A DNA stretch of 64,000 bases from NCBI GenBank assembly GCA_008009225.1, contig CM017761.1:16598316-16662315 (forward strand), read 5' to 3'. Source of the DNA: Acer yangbiense (Eukaryota; Streptophyta; Magnoliopsida; Sapindales; Sapindaceae). Both the position numbers and the translations under genes were made by a program. The notes beneath the pieces are model-generated. The model was given only the letters and a program-made list of their open reading frames with translations. It was not told the origin of the DNA and did not search any database. Of this stretch, positions 23,211 to 35,568 are shown one piece after another (within the stretch, counting starts at the first letter, position 1; every line of letters starts with the position of its first letter).

Positions 23211-23689
23211 TTTTTTTTAATTTTGTATCTCTGAGACTTTCTATATAGTTCATGCTTCCCGAGCCTTTTTGTTCGTTGATTGGTCAGTATCATTGATTCA
23301 TCGGTTCCACTTCCATTGAAAGAGGATTTTGAAAGAAAAAAAGAAAACAAAATGGTGAAAAAGGTTACTGTGGGGGGCAATTTTGTCCGTTCACCATAAA
23401 TGGTGCCTTTTAAACTTAAGTTAATAAGTTGGTGCCTGTTCCCAAAAAAACGCCTCAAATAGTGCTATTTAATTTTTGAACCTGGCATTTTATTATAATC
23501 ACTAATCACCAGTTCACCACCTCCTCCTTTGATCGGAAAACTTGTGGACCGAATCACATTTTCAAAACAAAACCATTAAAAAATGTTGCAATAACACTGG
23601 GATATGATTGAATTACAAATGGGTAAGTTGATTCAACCACAACAACTAATACCCAATAACACAAAAATCAAATTTTTGTTTCCAAGATT

Positions 23690-24812
23690 GCTACTCTAAA
23701 TTCAGAGTATCAAATCTCATACTATAAACTTATTTTTCAACATTTTATATTTCATTTATATCCTTTTACATTTTTTATTAAATTCAATCAATGTATAATA
23801 AATTTTAATTTATAAATTTTATTAGCATAAAAATTATAACATTAAAAATGTCTCATCTATATCTTTAAAATAAATCCAATATTGAATATTAATTAATAAT
23901 TTTTTATTTACTCATTCTTACCATACTTTATCATTTGTGTGTTTTGGTTTCTTTATCGTGTTCAAGTCTTCTATTATGCTTTCCTTTGAGATTTTGAATA
24001 AATAATTTGATTTTAACTCTCAACTAGATTATGGTTATCTTTGTTAATTAGTAGTTATAATTTTTATAAAAAAAATGTTGCTCATTGACAAATCAAACCC
24101 CGTAAAAAAAAAACTTTCTTTTTATTGTTTATTCATATTATTATTTTGTTGTAATTTTTTCTAAAAAAATTATTATGTTATAAAAAAAAAATCTCTTATT
24201 ACATATTAATAATTATAGGTTAGTAAAAAAAATAAAAACCGAAACATAATATTAAAATAAAAAATATTAATATTAAAAATTACAATATCATTAAAATATT
24301 AAAATAAGGATAGAAAAATAAAATAAAAAAATAAAAACAACATAACATATGATATGTCTAGATACATTAATATTTTGTAAGACTATCCAAATGACTTTCA
24401 TATCCACCTGAAATGATCCAGCTTGTATTTGGGAATTGTGAGTTTTTTTTTTTTTTTTCTAAAATTAGTTGAAAATGTTAGAACCTAAAAATTAGTTATT
24501 ATAAATTCATGCACTAATACAACATTATATTTTTACAAAAAGTAAAAAAAAAAAAAAAAAATTCAAATGTTATTATAAACAATATTTGTTAAGATTTAGT
24601 TGAACAATAATTTATTAAAGAAAGTAAAAAATAATAATGAAAATATAAGTTATTTGAAATTATAAATAGAAATAGGGATAGAGATAGAGATAGAGATAAG
24701 GACAGAGAGTGTGATGGGAGTGAAAAAAAATTAGAAATTGAATATGGGAGGAATATTCCATTTTATAACTCTATTTTAGAGATAGAGATAGAGTTTGAGT
24801 GGGAGATGCTCT
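23690..24812 (-). mobile_element. GAGCATCTCC / ACTCTATTTTAGAG non-autonomous element
   Basis: On the minus strand it starts AGAGCATCTCCCACTCAAAC, then repeats of CTCTATCTCTATCTC and AAAATAGAGTT, and ends near TGAATTTAGAGTAGCAATC. The same layout occurs at 47216-48262 and 48263-49412. No coding capacity; Harbinger-like ends. The left limit is approximate. Confidence 0.5.
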
Positions 24813-25055
24813 CGGCCCCTCAAATAGGGTATGTTTGCTAAAATCCAAAAATAATTAAAAACATCCATTAGAACACAAAAGCATCACAAATACTTAAAAT
24901 AAATGTTACTGATACTAGGAGTTCTCCTAAAAATTGTCTCTGCCAATTACACACATTAGAATTCATTAGAACCTCTTTTTTTCTCTCTGTTATTATAGTA
25001 CAACCAAGGAACCTCTAAAATTCTTAAACTACCTTTAGCTATCTGAAGTTGCACC

Positions 25056-26229
25056 ATGTTTGGCCTCTTGTTTAGGAGACGTCAGGCTTCCAAATAGTGA
25101 GTTGGGTTGATGAGAATTTCTTTGCTGCAGTTTGGTTTTTTTTCTTACTGTTGTCGTTTTTATGTTGTTCTCATGATGTTTAAGTGTAATTCTTCTTCTT
25201 GCAGTAAGAAACTGATAAAGCAAGTCCAATGTCATCTCAAGGTGTTGAAGAACAAGAGATGTTCAATTGTGAGACTGCTACGCAACGACATAGCTGAGCT
25301 CATCAAAATTGGCAATGAAGAAATTGCCTTTAATTGGGTAAGAGGTTTTCAAATGCAATCGACATTAATTACTAGCTTATGTTATTTTCTCTGGTATATC
25401 AGGCTGAGCAGCTGTTCAAAGATGAAAACACAGTGGCAGTGTATGAATTGTTGGACAGTTTCTGTGAATTCATTCTTATGAACCTGTCATTTATCCTCAA
25501 ATGCAAGTAAGTTATATATTGATTCAATTCTTAATTAGCTAAATATCAAAATGTGACACTGCTTTTTACAACTCAGGGACTGTCCTGATGATATTAATGA
25601 AGCAGTTTCAAGTCTTATATTTGCCTCTGCTAGATGTGGTGATCTTCCTGAGCTTTATGGGATCCGAAAGCTCTTCGAAGATCGCTATGGTAAGAAATTC
25701 GTAAGGGCTGCTGCTGAGTTGTTTCCAGGGAAGCTAGTGAACCATCAGGTTGTAAACTGTAGCTATTATTTTTTTTTTAAAGTTTTGCTGATTTACAGAT
25801 GCTAACACATAACATTGTCATATCGATACAGATCAAAGAAAGGTTGAACCTGAAGTCAGTAGCTGATGACATAAAGCAACAATTGGTGGACGAAATAGCT
25901 AAGATTACAGCCTCCGAACAGAGATTTTGGCGATTAAATATGCTTCTGAGTACAATGTTTTCACTTGGCTAAATGAACAGATTCAGACAACTACAGGAAA
26001 AGCAAAGGAATCTTATTCCCCAAGTACTAGTTGTTTGACAAGAAAACAAACAGTGCCGCCTTACTTGACAGTGAAGACAATGCCTCTAGAGCGGCCTAAA
26101 GAAACTCGGCCAGACAACATCCTGCGCTGCATTTCATTACCCCCCCATGTTCATCCTAAATTGCCAGATTATGACCGTATCGCGGCTAAGTTCATGGCCT
26201 TCAAGAAAGGGCTTCATGGGGATCAATGA
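25056..26229 (+). pseudogene. IST1-like gene, copy B (frameshifted in last exon)
   Basis: Same five-exon structure as copy A: 25056-25096, 25205-25337, 25403-25506, 25577-25748 and from 25832, all with GT-AG sites. Exons 1-4 are open and encode most of the IST1 domain (KKLIKQVQCHLKVLKNKRC, DCPDDINEAVSSLIFASARC, GKKFVRAAAELFPGK). In exon 5 one base is lost relative to copy A near GCTAAGATTACAGCC (about 25901), and the shifted frame ends at TAA 25970-25972, just past the domain. The original frame resumes at about 25927 but has also lost copy A's stop and runs to 26229. It could make a shortened IST1-domain protein or be a decaying paralogue. Confidence 0.8.
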
Positions 26230-26458
26230 TGGTGGTTGGGGTTTGTCGTGGGGATCGATGGTGCCTGGGTTCGTGGGTTTGAGTGGCTGGGTTCATGGGT
26301 TTGGCTGACTCGGCGGTGGATGGGTTTTGTGGGGATCGGGGGGTGGCTGGGGTTTATTAGGTTCAAGTTCGGTAGCATGGGTTTAGGGTTTAGGTTCAAA
26401 CATAAAAGACTTTATACTATTATTATACATTTATGCAACTAGACATATTATGACGAGT

Positions 26459-26547
26459 TAATGTTGGTCCGGTAGTAAACCCTCACACCTATATTACGAG
26501 ATTGTGAGTTCAAGTCATTTATGTAAAATTTAAATAAATAAATAAAA
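26459..26547 (+). mobile_element. SINE-like remnant
   Basis: GTTGGTCCGGTAGTAAACCC resembles an A box and GATTGTGAGTTCAAGTC a B box, followed by AAATAAATAAATAAAA. It resembles the SINEs at 1987 and 28758. Confidence 0.4.
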
Positions 26548-27049
26548 CTAGATCATGATTTTTATTGGGGGTTTAGATGTGACGAATTTCAACCGCTACA
26601 AATATGATTCAAAATACAATTCCGACTATTATGATTAAAAGGGAAGGATTTAACAATATTTGGACCTTAACACGCGACATAAAAGGTAATGGAAATTGAC
26701 ATACCTCATTAAAATTCAGCTTCGCTTGGGCTGTGTATATTTAATTCAAATTCGTTACCAAAAGGTGTCATTTGAATAAAAAAGGGAATAGTGCACGCAA
26801 GATTTTCTTGGTAGCAAAAGGATATTAACAATGTGTTTGATATGGCTTGATATGGCTTTTCAAGTAGAGCTCCTAGAGCAGATCTTTTTATAGTAGAGCT
26901 TCTGATGAGTAGAACTTTTAACAAAAAATGTTTTTGGTTGTGTAAATTACAAAAAAGGTGTTGATAATGTATTTTTAGAAATGGCTTTTGATTGAGTGAA
27001 TAAAAAAAAAAGGTGTTGACAATATATTTATAATAAAAGAGTTATGGTG

Positions 27050-27882
27050 TGTCTTACAAAATCGAGTGGAATGATTGGCTGTATGAAAATTTGAAGTGTA
27101 ACAAGCTGTGTTGGTACAGGGTGCCTGGTTACATTCTTTTCGCGGTGATGCTCTGGTTCATTTGGAAATGGAGATGTGAGGAAGTTTTTAATTTTGATTT
27201 TCATCTCTCTCAATGCCCTGGTAAAATTATTTTTAAATATGTTGAAGATTGGTTGTCTGCCGGTGTGGGTGTTGAGATTGCTGCGGCTAAGAAGATTTGT
27301 TTTGTTGCTTGGACTCCTCCTCATCATGGTTGGGTTAAACTGAATGTGGATGGTAGCTGGAACACTGAGTTGGGATCGATCTCGGCTGGTGGTGTCATCA
27401 GAGATGATAGGAAGATTTGGTTGACTGGTTTCTCTCTTAATAGGGGAGCTGGTTTTGTTTTGGAAGCTGAGATGTGGGGTGTGTTTGAAGGTCTGAATTT
27501 GGCGTGGAATGCTAGCTTTAGGAAAGTTGAAGTGGAATATGATTCCAAATGTGTTGTTCATCTCCTGACCGACCCTATTTCTCTGAATCATCCTCTTTTC
27601 AACATCACTCACACGTGCAAGCTGCTTATGGAGAGGGATTGGAGCTGCTCCATTAACCACATTTACAGGGAAAGAAATAGAGTTGTTGATTTTTTGGCTA
27701 AATTTGGTCATACTTTAGATTTGGGGATTGTTCTCTTTGAAGACCCCCCTTCCCAACTGTCTAACATTTTAGATGATGATTTTAAGGGTGCTGTTGTTGC
27801 TAGGTTGATTCTTAGCTCTTAGTTTTTGTTTGCTTGGGCTTTTTGCCTCCATTTTACCATAAATAAATAAATAAATAAAATA
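27050..27882 (+). mobile_element. 5'-truncated L1-type LINE with RNase H domain
   Basis: The 3' end of a plant LINE, ending with an (AAAT)n tail at 27861-27880. It is flanked by AGTTATGGTG at 27040-27049 and 27883-27892, an exact 10-bp target duplication. Only the region downstream of reverse transcriptase remains, the usual result of incomplete reverse transcription. Confidence 0.9.
27052..27822 (+). pseudogene. LINE ORF2 C-terminal fragment (RNase H-like domain)
   Basis: The frame is open from the truncation point to TAG at 27820-27822, about 256 residues. The second half is an RVT_3-type RNase H: LNVDGSW, the Glu in EAEMWGVFEGL, VEYDSKCVVHLL and HIYRERNRVVDFLAK. The catalytic Asp/Glu/Asp/Asp pattern is preserved. 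It starts inside the protein and has no natural start or RT, so it cannot act alone. Confidence 0.85.
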
Positions 27883-28178
27883 AGTTATGGTGGAATATCT
27901 AAAATTTATAAAGGGTAGTTGAGACAATTCATATGTTTTAAAAAAATTTTAAAAAAATAATAATAAAAAAAAAAAACTTTTGGAAAAACCCAATTTTTAA
28001 GCTTCTCCAAGTAGACATAAAATGGCTTTTTTAAAGGGTAATTGAGACAATTTATATATTAAAAAAAACTGTTATGAGTTTTTCCAAACAACTAAAAAAA
28101 CTTCAAAAAAGCTTTAAGCATTAAAAAAACGTTTTTGATCTTTCAAAAGCCATACCAAACATACACTAAGAGTGCCAA

Positions 28179-28310
28179 TAGGGGTGTAACTCAGCTGGTA
28201 GATAGACGAGTTTGGGGCTTAGGTAAATGACTCTTAGGTCAGCAGCTCGAATCCTACAAATGACGAAAATATTAAAAAAAATACCTGGTCCCGGATTAAT
28301 AGATATTGTG
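28179..28310 (+). mobile_element. tRNA-like SINE head or pseudo-tRNA
   Basis: GGGGTGTAACTCAGCTGGTA matches a tRNA 5' end with an A box, and CAGCTCGAATCC matches a B box 3' half. The anticodon region does not fold as a proper stem, and A-rich DNA follows. It is better seen as a tRNA-derived SINE remnant than as a working tRNA. Confidence 0.4.
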
Positions 28311-28757
28311 GAAGAAAAAAAAAAGATATTAAGAGTAATACCATATAATCTAAAAAAATTAATCAAAAATTAAATCCAAATGACGTGTCAAGTGTATTTT
28401 TCCCGTCATGCCATTCACCACATCATGACTCGTAAATAATTACTTAGAAAATTATAAATAATTACCTTATAAAAATCTAAAATAGGTTTCAGATAATATA
28501 ACTTATTTCATTTATTTATTATAAAATAATAAAAATTACAAACAATTTATTACAAAATTTTGGATCCTCTAGTTGTCCTTACCGAAATAGATTTGGTTAC
28601 ATGTGTAATCAATGGTTGACATTTATTTTTTTTATTTATTTCACTTTCATTATCTTTAAATGTAAATTATTAACAAGTGTTTTAGATCATGACAAAGATC
28701 AGCTTAGCAAAGGATCTAAATCCCAATTACAGTTGACAAAAGTATCATTTTATGTTT

Positions 28758-28840
28758 GAGATAAGGTTAGTTCGGTGGTAAACCCCTCACACTTGTACCA
28801 TGAGGTTACGGGTTCGAGTTATCTCTCTCCCCTAAAAAAA
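28758..28840 (+). mobile_element. tRNA-derived SINE, short
   Basis: GTTAGTTCGGTGGTAAACCC (A box) and TTACGGGTTCGAGTTATC (B box) are followed by CTCTCTCCCC and a short A run. This is the same kind of head as in the SINE at 1987-2092. Confidence 0.5.
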
Positions 28841-29015
28841 CCTAGAATTTATATAATAGTGTAATACTTCAAAGGAAAAAAGTATTATTTTATGCTTGTT
28901 TTACATATAATATTCCCTTGATTTTATTTTGACGGTTTGATTACGTAATTTAGTAAATTTTCATAATATGTAGAATTCATTTATAAAGGTGATATATATT
29001 GATCAAGAGTAATGC

Positions 29016-29165
29016 TAGGCTTCCCAAATTATGTGGCATATATGGTGAGTTGTTAACATCACATTGCTGATTACATAAACTCATCATTTACAAGATATTG
29101 ATAACTCACCAAACCACATAATTTGGGAAGTTTTTTGGAAAAACATTTGGGAAGTTTAACACTAC
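29016..29165. mobile_element. foldback MITE
   Basis: Imperfect palindrome: CTTCCCAAATTATGTGG is mirrored by CCACATAATTTGGGAAG, with GTGAGTTGTT / AACTCAC inside. Confidence 0.5.
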
Positions 29166-29328
29166 TCATTGACTAAACAATTCAATTTGAGGGTTTATGA
29201 GTTATGAATCAAGCATTATAATATGTTAACTCAACAAAAATATATAAATTCAACAATTGATAACTAATAAATTGACTTGTTATATGTACCAAGGAAAGAA
29301 AAAAACAAACTATTTGTATATATAATTT

Positions 29329-30069
29329 AGGGATCGTTTGTTTTTTGCACTTAAAACTTAATGGGTCTGAATTGAAATTCTTAAGTTGTTTTGTTTGTTT
29401 TTTTTTATTTATTTAAGTGGTCAAATAACTTAAAAATACCAAAAAATAACTTAAAATAAAAAGTAAGAAATCTTGACTTTTAACTTAATTTCAAATCACT
29501 GGATTGCATTTAATATATTTTCTTCCAAGATTATCCTACCAAAGATAACATATTTCCAATTTTATCATAATTTTATATTATACAAATTTATTTCTTTTAA
29601 CCTATTACTTATGATAAACATCTAAAAAAACATCATCACATTGTAACTTTCAACACCATAATTGAACCTTCAATTCTAATCTTTTTATTTTATTTTTAAT
29701 TTTATAAATCAAAACCATTTCTAAATCATTATTTACCCTATTTCTTAAAAAAAAAAAAAAAAAAAAAAATTTATTTGTCATATCTTAATCATGAATAATA
29801 TATTGCAATTATTACATTAAAATGGTTTAAGATTTGTTAAATTATTTTTATTTAGTTGTTCGTATCATATAAAATGAAAATACATAACAATTAATAATAA
29901 CGAGGTTATAAATGTCGAATTACTTGTTTTTAAACCATTTTATATTTAAAGGTGATAAAAATAAAAAACAAACATGTCAATCAGATTCAGGTTTCAGTCA
30001 CTATTCAGTTTTTTATAAAATTCAGGACTGTTTAATCTTCATACAAAAAAAAACAAACAACCCCTTAGT
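29329..30069. mobile_element. hAT-like MITE (tentative)
   Basis: The left end AGGGATCGTTTGTTTTTTG and the right end (reverse complement AAGGGGTTGTTTGTTTTTTT) form inverted repeats. The next bases of both arms also resemble each other (GGTCTGAATTGAA and CAGTCCTGAATTT). The interior is AT-rich and non-coding. Confidence 0.45.
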
Positions 30070-30483
30070 CGGGATGCAAGTATTTCCTGGGACCGCCCCC
30101 GATTAGTAAGGCAAACGACTTCGAAATTCAAACACAAAATCATTTGTGAATAGTGATTGAAAGTTGGAACCAACTCAGGCCCAGCCCAGCTCAGATAAAA
30201 CAACCCAAATCCACAACCGCTATTTCTCCCTAACTCTCGGAAAAATAAAAACCAAACATTTAAAAAAAACAAAAACAAAAAAAAACAAAAATTAATAATA
30301 ATAATTATAAAAAAAAAAAAAACAGACTTAAAACTTACCCTTTCGGCCTTTCTGCAATTGGATCAACCGGAGATCTGAGAAATTTGCATCTGTAACTTTC
30401 CCAGAAAACACGTTCCGGTGATCCAAACACAAAAAAGAAGAAGAAAAAAAAACTGTTCAACATTTCATAGACAGAGAGAGAAG

Positions 30484-33400
30484 ATGAATATATTCAGGTT
30501 AGCTGGGGACATGACCCACTTGGCCAGCGTTCTTGTTTTGCTCCTCAAGATCCACACCATCAAATCCTGTGCTGGTATGCATCTTCTTTGCTTTCTCATT
30601 CATATTTCGTCATTTGATTTTGTGGGGTCTCATTTTTTTTCGAATTTTTTTGTTGCCGGGATTTGTTTTGGAAATGTGTTTGTTGATCTGAAAGCCAAGG
30701 AAATTATTAGAAAATGAGTGTGTTCGCGGATTCGCTTAAATTTACTACTTGTTTGTCTTTAGCTTTATTTATTTATTTTAGTATTCTTCCAGCACATATG
30801 TGTTTGGTTTATTTAAATTTTCCAAATTACATTTTTATATGGAAATGAATAGATTTTTGGTTTGTGAAGTCATATGTGTTTGTGTTTGTGAAATGGAGCT
30901 ATAGCTTTTGGTGGGCTTTAGATGATTTGGTGGGTTAGTGTTTAATTTTGATGGTTTCCTGTTATAGATTGTCAATTTTCATGCTTTTAAGGTACCATTG
31001 CTTGCTTGCTCTCATATGCAATTTGGTTGTCACAGCTTCGATTAGAGTGAAAAATTATCGCTAGTAATTTTTGGGGGAGCACCACCCCTGTTCTAATTGA
31101 TTTTTTCCTGCATAGAGAGTTGCTTCTCAAAGTAAGGTTGGGCCACAAATTTTAACACATGTATATTGTAGGAGCATAAGATATATTCCGGTCCAAGGAC
31201 AGATTTTATTCTGTGTCATTGCCTATATTATCCCAGATGTTGGATTTAGTAAGAGCTTATGACGATTAAGAAATAAATTTTCCCATGAAATGGATGTAAG
31301 TGTAACCTAAGCTTAGGTGGTTGTTCATGTAAAAGAGCAGCAGGACAGCAAAGAATTATAAATTGTTTATGTAATATTGAGGAAGCGCTAGGACAAAACA
31401 ACGATTATATCCTTCTCTTTGTGTGTGTCTTTTGGCATAGATATCCATGTTCTCAACTTAAATTCATTTTCTGAACAATTTAACTTCCGATCCTTAATTT
31501 TCCTAGATCTAATGAAAATTAAAGGACTTTACATGTCATAGGTTTGCAGTGTAGGTTGTTTATATAGTTGTACTCACACAGACCGTTTTGGCATCGGCAA
31601 ATACTGAAAATGAAAATAAAAAAGTGATTCCCTTAGGCTAATTTGAGATTTTTATTCATGGGAGGGGATTGAAAATAATTTTTTTGGTTTGATTGTGTTG
31701 AGTTGTAGGCCAAATAGAGGTCTGCCTGTTCTTTAGAGAAGCAAAATAAAACGGTATTTGCATTTTTTTTTTTTTTCTTTCTTTGTGAGGATGGTTGGAG
31801 TGCAAGACCTTTGGCAATAATGCCCTTTGTATTATAGAGGAAGCAAAAATTGCGTAGTTGATGAGTAGAAGCATGCTACTATTGCTTAACTTGTGTGCAA
31901 AGGCTCAACTGCTCAAGTGTGTAACAGATGTTGAGAGTTTTTGTTTAATATGGGTGACATATAAAGGTTGATAAATCCCAAGGGGTTAGTTGAGTGGCAA
32001 GACTTTTGGTTCCAACCAAGAGTTACAGTTTCAGATCCTGCTAGGGCCATCTACCTGGCACATATAATTTTCATGAATTTTTTTACTACCAAAATTGTAG
32101 GTCCAATAGTATTTTTCCAGTTTAAAACCAGGTGAACAAAGAAAGCTCAGAAGATTTTTGGGTATGAAAAAATAAAGACATAGAATGGATGATAAACTCG
32201 TCATTGCTTCGGAAAGCCTGACAAGTTGGCTAGAATTTCTACATTTTTATCTGTCTTTTTGATTTGTTAATTTGTTTAGCTAATCACATCACTGTTTCGA
32301 CCATTCAACAATTAAACATTATGCATAATTAATGAATATTGGGAATAGCAAATATAAGATGTAATCTCAAGTCTCAACCATTGAAAGTGTATTGACTTTA
32401 TAGTCTATAAGGTTTCTTATACAATTTCTGCTGTCTTGTCACGCTTCATCTAATTGTTTATGTTTTTCTCATCATCTTGACTTCAAAATCAAGAGCAGAG
32501 CTCAAATTATAATTGAAAACTAAGTCTTTACTAATAAAATAACTAGAATAAGCTGTTCTTTCCCTCTTACATTTGTGCACTCTCTAACTTTTGATTTCTA
32601 TGTTTTATGCAGGTGTTTCCCTGAAAACTCAAGAACTCTATGCTCTTGTCTTTGCTACTCGCTACCTGGATATATTTACTTCCTATGTTTCATTTTATAA
32701 TACTATAATGAAGTTAATTTTCCTAGGGAGCTCTTTCTCAATTGTTTGGTACATAAGGCGCCACAAGATTGTTCGTAGATCTTATGATAAGGACCAAGAT
32801 ACCTTTCGCCATTTATTTCTTGTGCTGCCTTGCGTTGTTTTTGCCCTACTTATAAATGAGAAGTTTACGCTCCAAGAGGTAGTACTGCCCATTTAATTTT
32901 TGTTTGATATTTCTGTATGTCCTCTGTTACCTCTAGTTGAAGCTCATAATTTTTTGGTGTGGAAATATTTACTCCAATTTAGTCAGAAGCTAGTGTTGTT
33001 TGAATATGCTGTTCTAGCTCTATCTCTTCCATATGCTATTATTTTAATTTTCTGGGCATTTCTAATAAAATTGTTGGGCAGGTAATGTGGGCATTTTCTC
33101 TATATCTGGAAGCGGTTGCTATACTTCCCCAGCTTGTATTGTTGCAGAGGACAAGAAATATTGACAACTTGACAGGACAATATATTTTTCTCCTTGGGTA
33201 TATTTCCATCCTGAACTCCTTGTTTTAATTTCAGTTTGAGAGGTGTTTTTTAATATGATATTGTGTGGGGTGCCTGGATTTCTGGCTTTTCATTCTCATC
33301 TTGTTACTTAATTATACTGCAGGAATGGAGTTTAATTTTGTGATGCTATACATGATTTCTGATTTTTTAACCATCTGATTTATGGTTATTTGTTTCTTTA

Positions 33401-35568
33401 CTTTTTCAAGCAAATCTGATATTACTATATTGTAGCCTTGTAGGAGTGAAGTCTAATTTTAGAGCTTCATCAGTTGTGATTGAATTTTTCCTGCATTTCT
33501 TGTTACTCTTTGGATGATGTTAGCATTATGATTTTCTATCAGACCTGTTATCTCTTCTCTAATTGTTTAGTGCATATAGTTTGCTTTGTTTAATAATTTC
33601 AGAATCATTTCTTTTTCATCACGTCTGGCGTCTCTTTTGCTTTTTTCATCAGTGAAGATTTCATGTATAATGAAACCTTTCATTGGGGATTACACTTTCA
33701 CAGACCTCTTGACATGACACTATTATGAATACTGACATGAGAGAACAGTATACTGCCTTAGCTTCCATTTGGTTCATTGGGCCTATAACCCACAAGTCCC
33801 TGGATCAGAATTAGGTTCATAAATCATACCTTGTTAACAGAGTACAAAAGATCATAGAGAAACTAAAAGAGGGATGAAAATTTGAAGTGTATTATTCAAT
33901 CAAGGGTGCAAGTATATATAGTACTAGACCTAGAGTAGAAAAAGGAAAAAGAATCAATCTACAATCAATTGTCAATCAATCTACAGCTAATTGAATCAAT
34001 CTCAAGCTACTTCAAAAAAAATAAAAATAAAAATAAAAATAATCAATCTAGAGCTGATTTACAGCTCAATCAATTAGCTAATTGACAGCTAATTTCAACT
34101 CATTTGAATATAATTAAAGTGAAACATTGCTGTGAAAATGTGTTGAAGCTCACTTCTTCTATTGAAATTCCTATCATCCTTTTAAATTTGCAGGATTTTT
34201 AATTAATTTTAGAAACATAATTTTTTTTTTTATATATATAAGCAGAAACCAAAAAAACATATTGATAAGGAAGAAAATACAATGTATTTGTCCACTAGGA
34301 AAGTGAATAGAGAAGAAACAAAAAAGACAGCACAGGGCAAGCCAAAAAGTTCACATGAAGTGGCTAGCTGATCGGTCCTGTACCACTGATGATTTGGGGC
34401 AAGAAAATATAAAGATTAATGTTGTTCAAAATATAACAAGCTAAGGCAGCATCAGAGCTGATATAACAAGCTAAGGCAGCATCAGAGCTGTCTTTCTTTT
34501 ATTGTTTGCATGCATTTCACAAGAAAATGGTCTCAATTCTTGTGATGGAAAACTTTCTTGACTTAACCGTGTTATCTTTAAGAATGATATCCAGTTCTTA
34601 GGCCATTGATTATAGATCTGGCTGGTGCTTGAGTCCTTTAGGTTGTGTACCAAACTAGTGATGTGGGGCCTGTTAAATGTTCAGGCAATGTGAGCAACAT
34701 GGGCAACATGTTAAGATTGCATCTCTGCGATGCTGAAGCCTACACTATAATATGGGACACTCGTAAACTTTTAGGATCAGCCTTGAGTACCAGGCTCATA
34801 TTATTGCCTTATCTTCTTCTGCACAAGTGAGAACAATACATACTGGAAGAGATCCAAAGTTTTGAGAGCATGATGCAGAGTAATTATTTCAGGATTGTTA
34901 GATTATCATGTGTACAAATATCTGTTTCTTTGTTTATTAGCTGCTTTTAAGCAGCTGTGGTTTTCTTTTGATAAAATTGGTATACTGATCTTTGTCTATT
35001 CTTGTGATGCAGTGCATACCGATCTTTGTACATATTAAACTGGATTTATCGCTATTTTACTGAGCCGCACTATGTCCATTGGATAAGTATGATTTTTCTT
35101 CTCTCTTGCACTCTCTACCACTGACGCTTGAGCAATGCACAAGCACTTTTACACATCTATTTTGATGTAATATGTGATACTTCTTATTATCAACACTTTA
35201 TTTATTCAAAGGGATTATCTTTTTCATTCATTCTTCCTTTGTCCGACCCCTTCTTTTGGATTTGTGTTTTGTGTCTGCTATAATAAGTGCTGATTTCAAA
35301 AATTAAAAGTTTGGTTTCATCCATGTTGGATATCTCATCCATGCTGGATATCTCATCCATGCGGTTGTTCTCTTCTCGCAGCTTGGATATCAGGTCTTGT
35401 TCAGACATTGCTGTATGCTGATTTCTTCTACTATTACTTCCAAAGGTCAGTGCTTTAATTCTTCCCAAAAGCTACCAACCATATATATGCTGGTTTTATC
35501 AAAAACCTTGATCCCATTTTATGATTTGCAGCTGGAAGAACAACGAAAAGCTTCACTTACCAGCTTGA
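30484..35568 (+). CDS. ERD2: ER lumen protein-retaining receptor ERD2 (K/HDEL receptor), six exons
   Basis: A seven-helix membrane receptor that binds the C-terminal HDEL/KDEL signal of escaped ER proteins in the Golgi and returns them to the ER. Exons: 30484-30574, 32613-32878, 33082-33197, 35013-35086, 35382-35445 and 35532-35568. All are GT-AG and in phase, giving 215 residues, exactly the plant ERD2 length. The sequence is strongly conserved: MNIFRLAGDMTHLASVLVLL, GVSLKTQELYALVFATRYLD, SSFSIVWYIRRHK, DTFRHLFLVLPC, LYLEAVAILPQLVLLQRTRN, NLTGQYIFLLG, LNWIYRYFTEPH and a C-terminus ending KLHLPA. Introns 1 and 3 are long (about 2.0 and 1.8 kb). Intron 1 holds a SINE-like remnant and intron 3 a short tandem duplication. 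Nothing suggests loss of function. Confidence 0.97.
31978..32085 (+). mobile_element. SINE-like remnant in ERD2 intron 1
   Basis: GGGGTTAGTTGAGTGGCAAG resembles a tRNA A box and GTTTCAGATCCTGC a weak B box, followed by a T-rich stretch. No target duplication was identified. Confidence 0.4.
34434..34491. repeat. 30-bp tandem duplication in ERD2 intron 3
   Basis: The unit ATAACAAGCTAAGGCAGCAT continuing to CAGAGCTG occurs twice in direct succession. Confidence 0.8.

Larger units (their letters stand above)
20222..26440 (+). repeat. segmental duplication, copy B, interrupted by about 4 kb of repeats
   Basis: 20222-20780 matches about 1240-1560 and 24813-26440 matches about 1803-3640, same orientation. 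A block between them (about 140 bp at 20530-20690) and everything from about 20785 to 24810 is absent from copy A. A short insert at 20245-20360 containing GGATTCGAATC looks like a SINE remnant. Confidence 0.8.
26831..28166. mobile_element. hAT-like MITE split by a LINE insertion
   Basis: The left end TGTGTTTGATATGGCTT and the right end (reverse complement TGTATGTTTGGTATGGCTT) form imperfect terminal repeats. The body is interrupted at 27050-27882 by a LINE with its own target duplication, so the MITE is the older insertion. No TSD for the MITE itself was found. Confidence 0.45.

Noticed and set aside
22779..23220. Open frames encoding repeated FLYMNRA or KGSIHVQ-type peptides
   Set aside because: They arise because the minisatellite unit is 21 bp (7 codons), leaving several frames open on both strands. 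There is no gene context.
27028..27711. Minus-strand 227-codon open frame opposite the LINE
   Set aside because: It is the shadow of the LINE RNase H frame, with no recognisable domain.
28179..28265. A possible tRNA gene (GGGGTGTAACTCAGCTGG start)
   Set aside because: A and B boxes are present, but the arms do not pair properly and the tail is A-rich. A SINE-derived remnant is more likely.
32900..33085. 61-codon frame between ERD2 exons 2 and 3
   Set aside because: It lies in an intron bounded by good GT-AG sites, and the spliced product matches ERD2 exactly.
33830..34100. Possible LTR starting TGTTAACAGAGTAC with a TATA-like stretch
   Set aside because: No matching end, target duplication or second copy could be found. 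The AATCAATCTA repeats may be simple low-complexity DNA.
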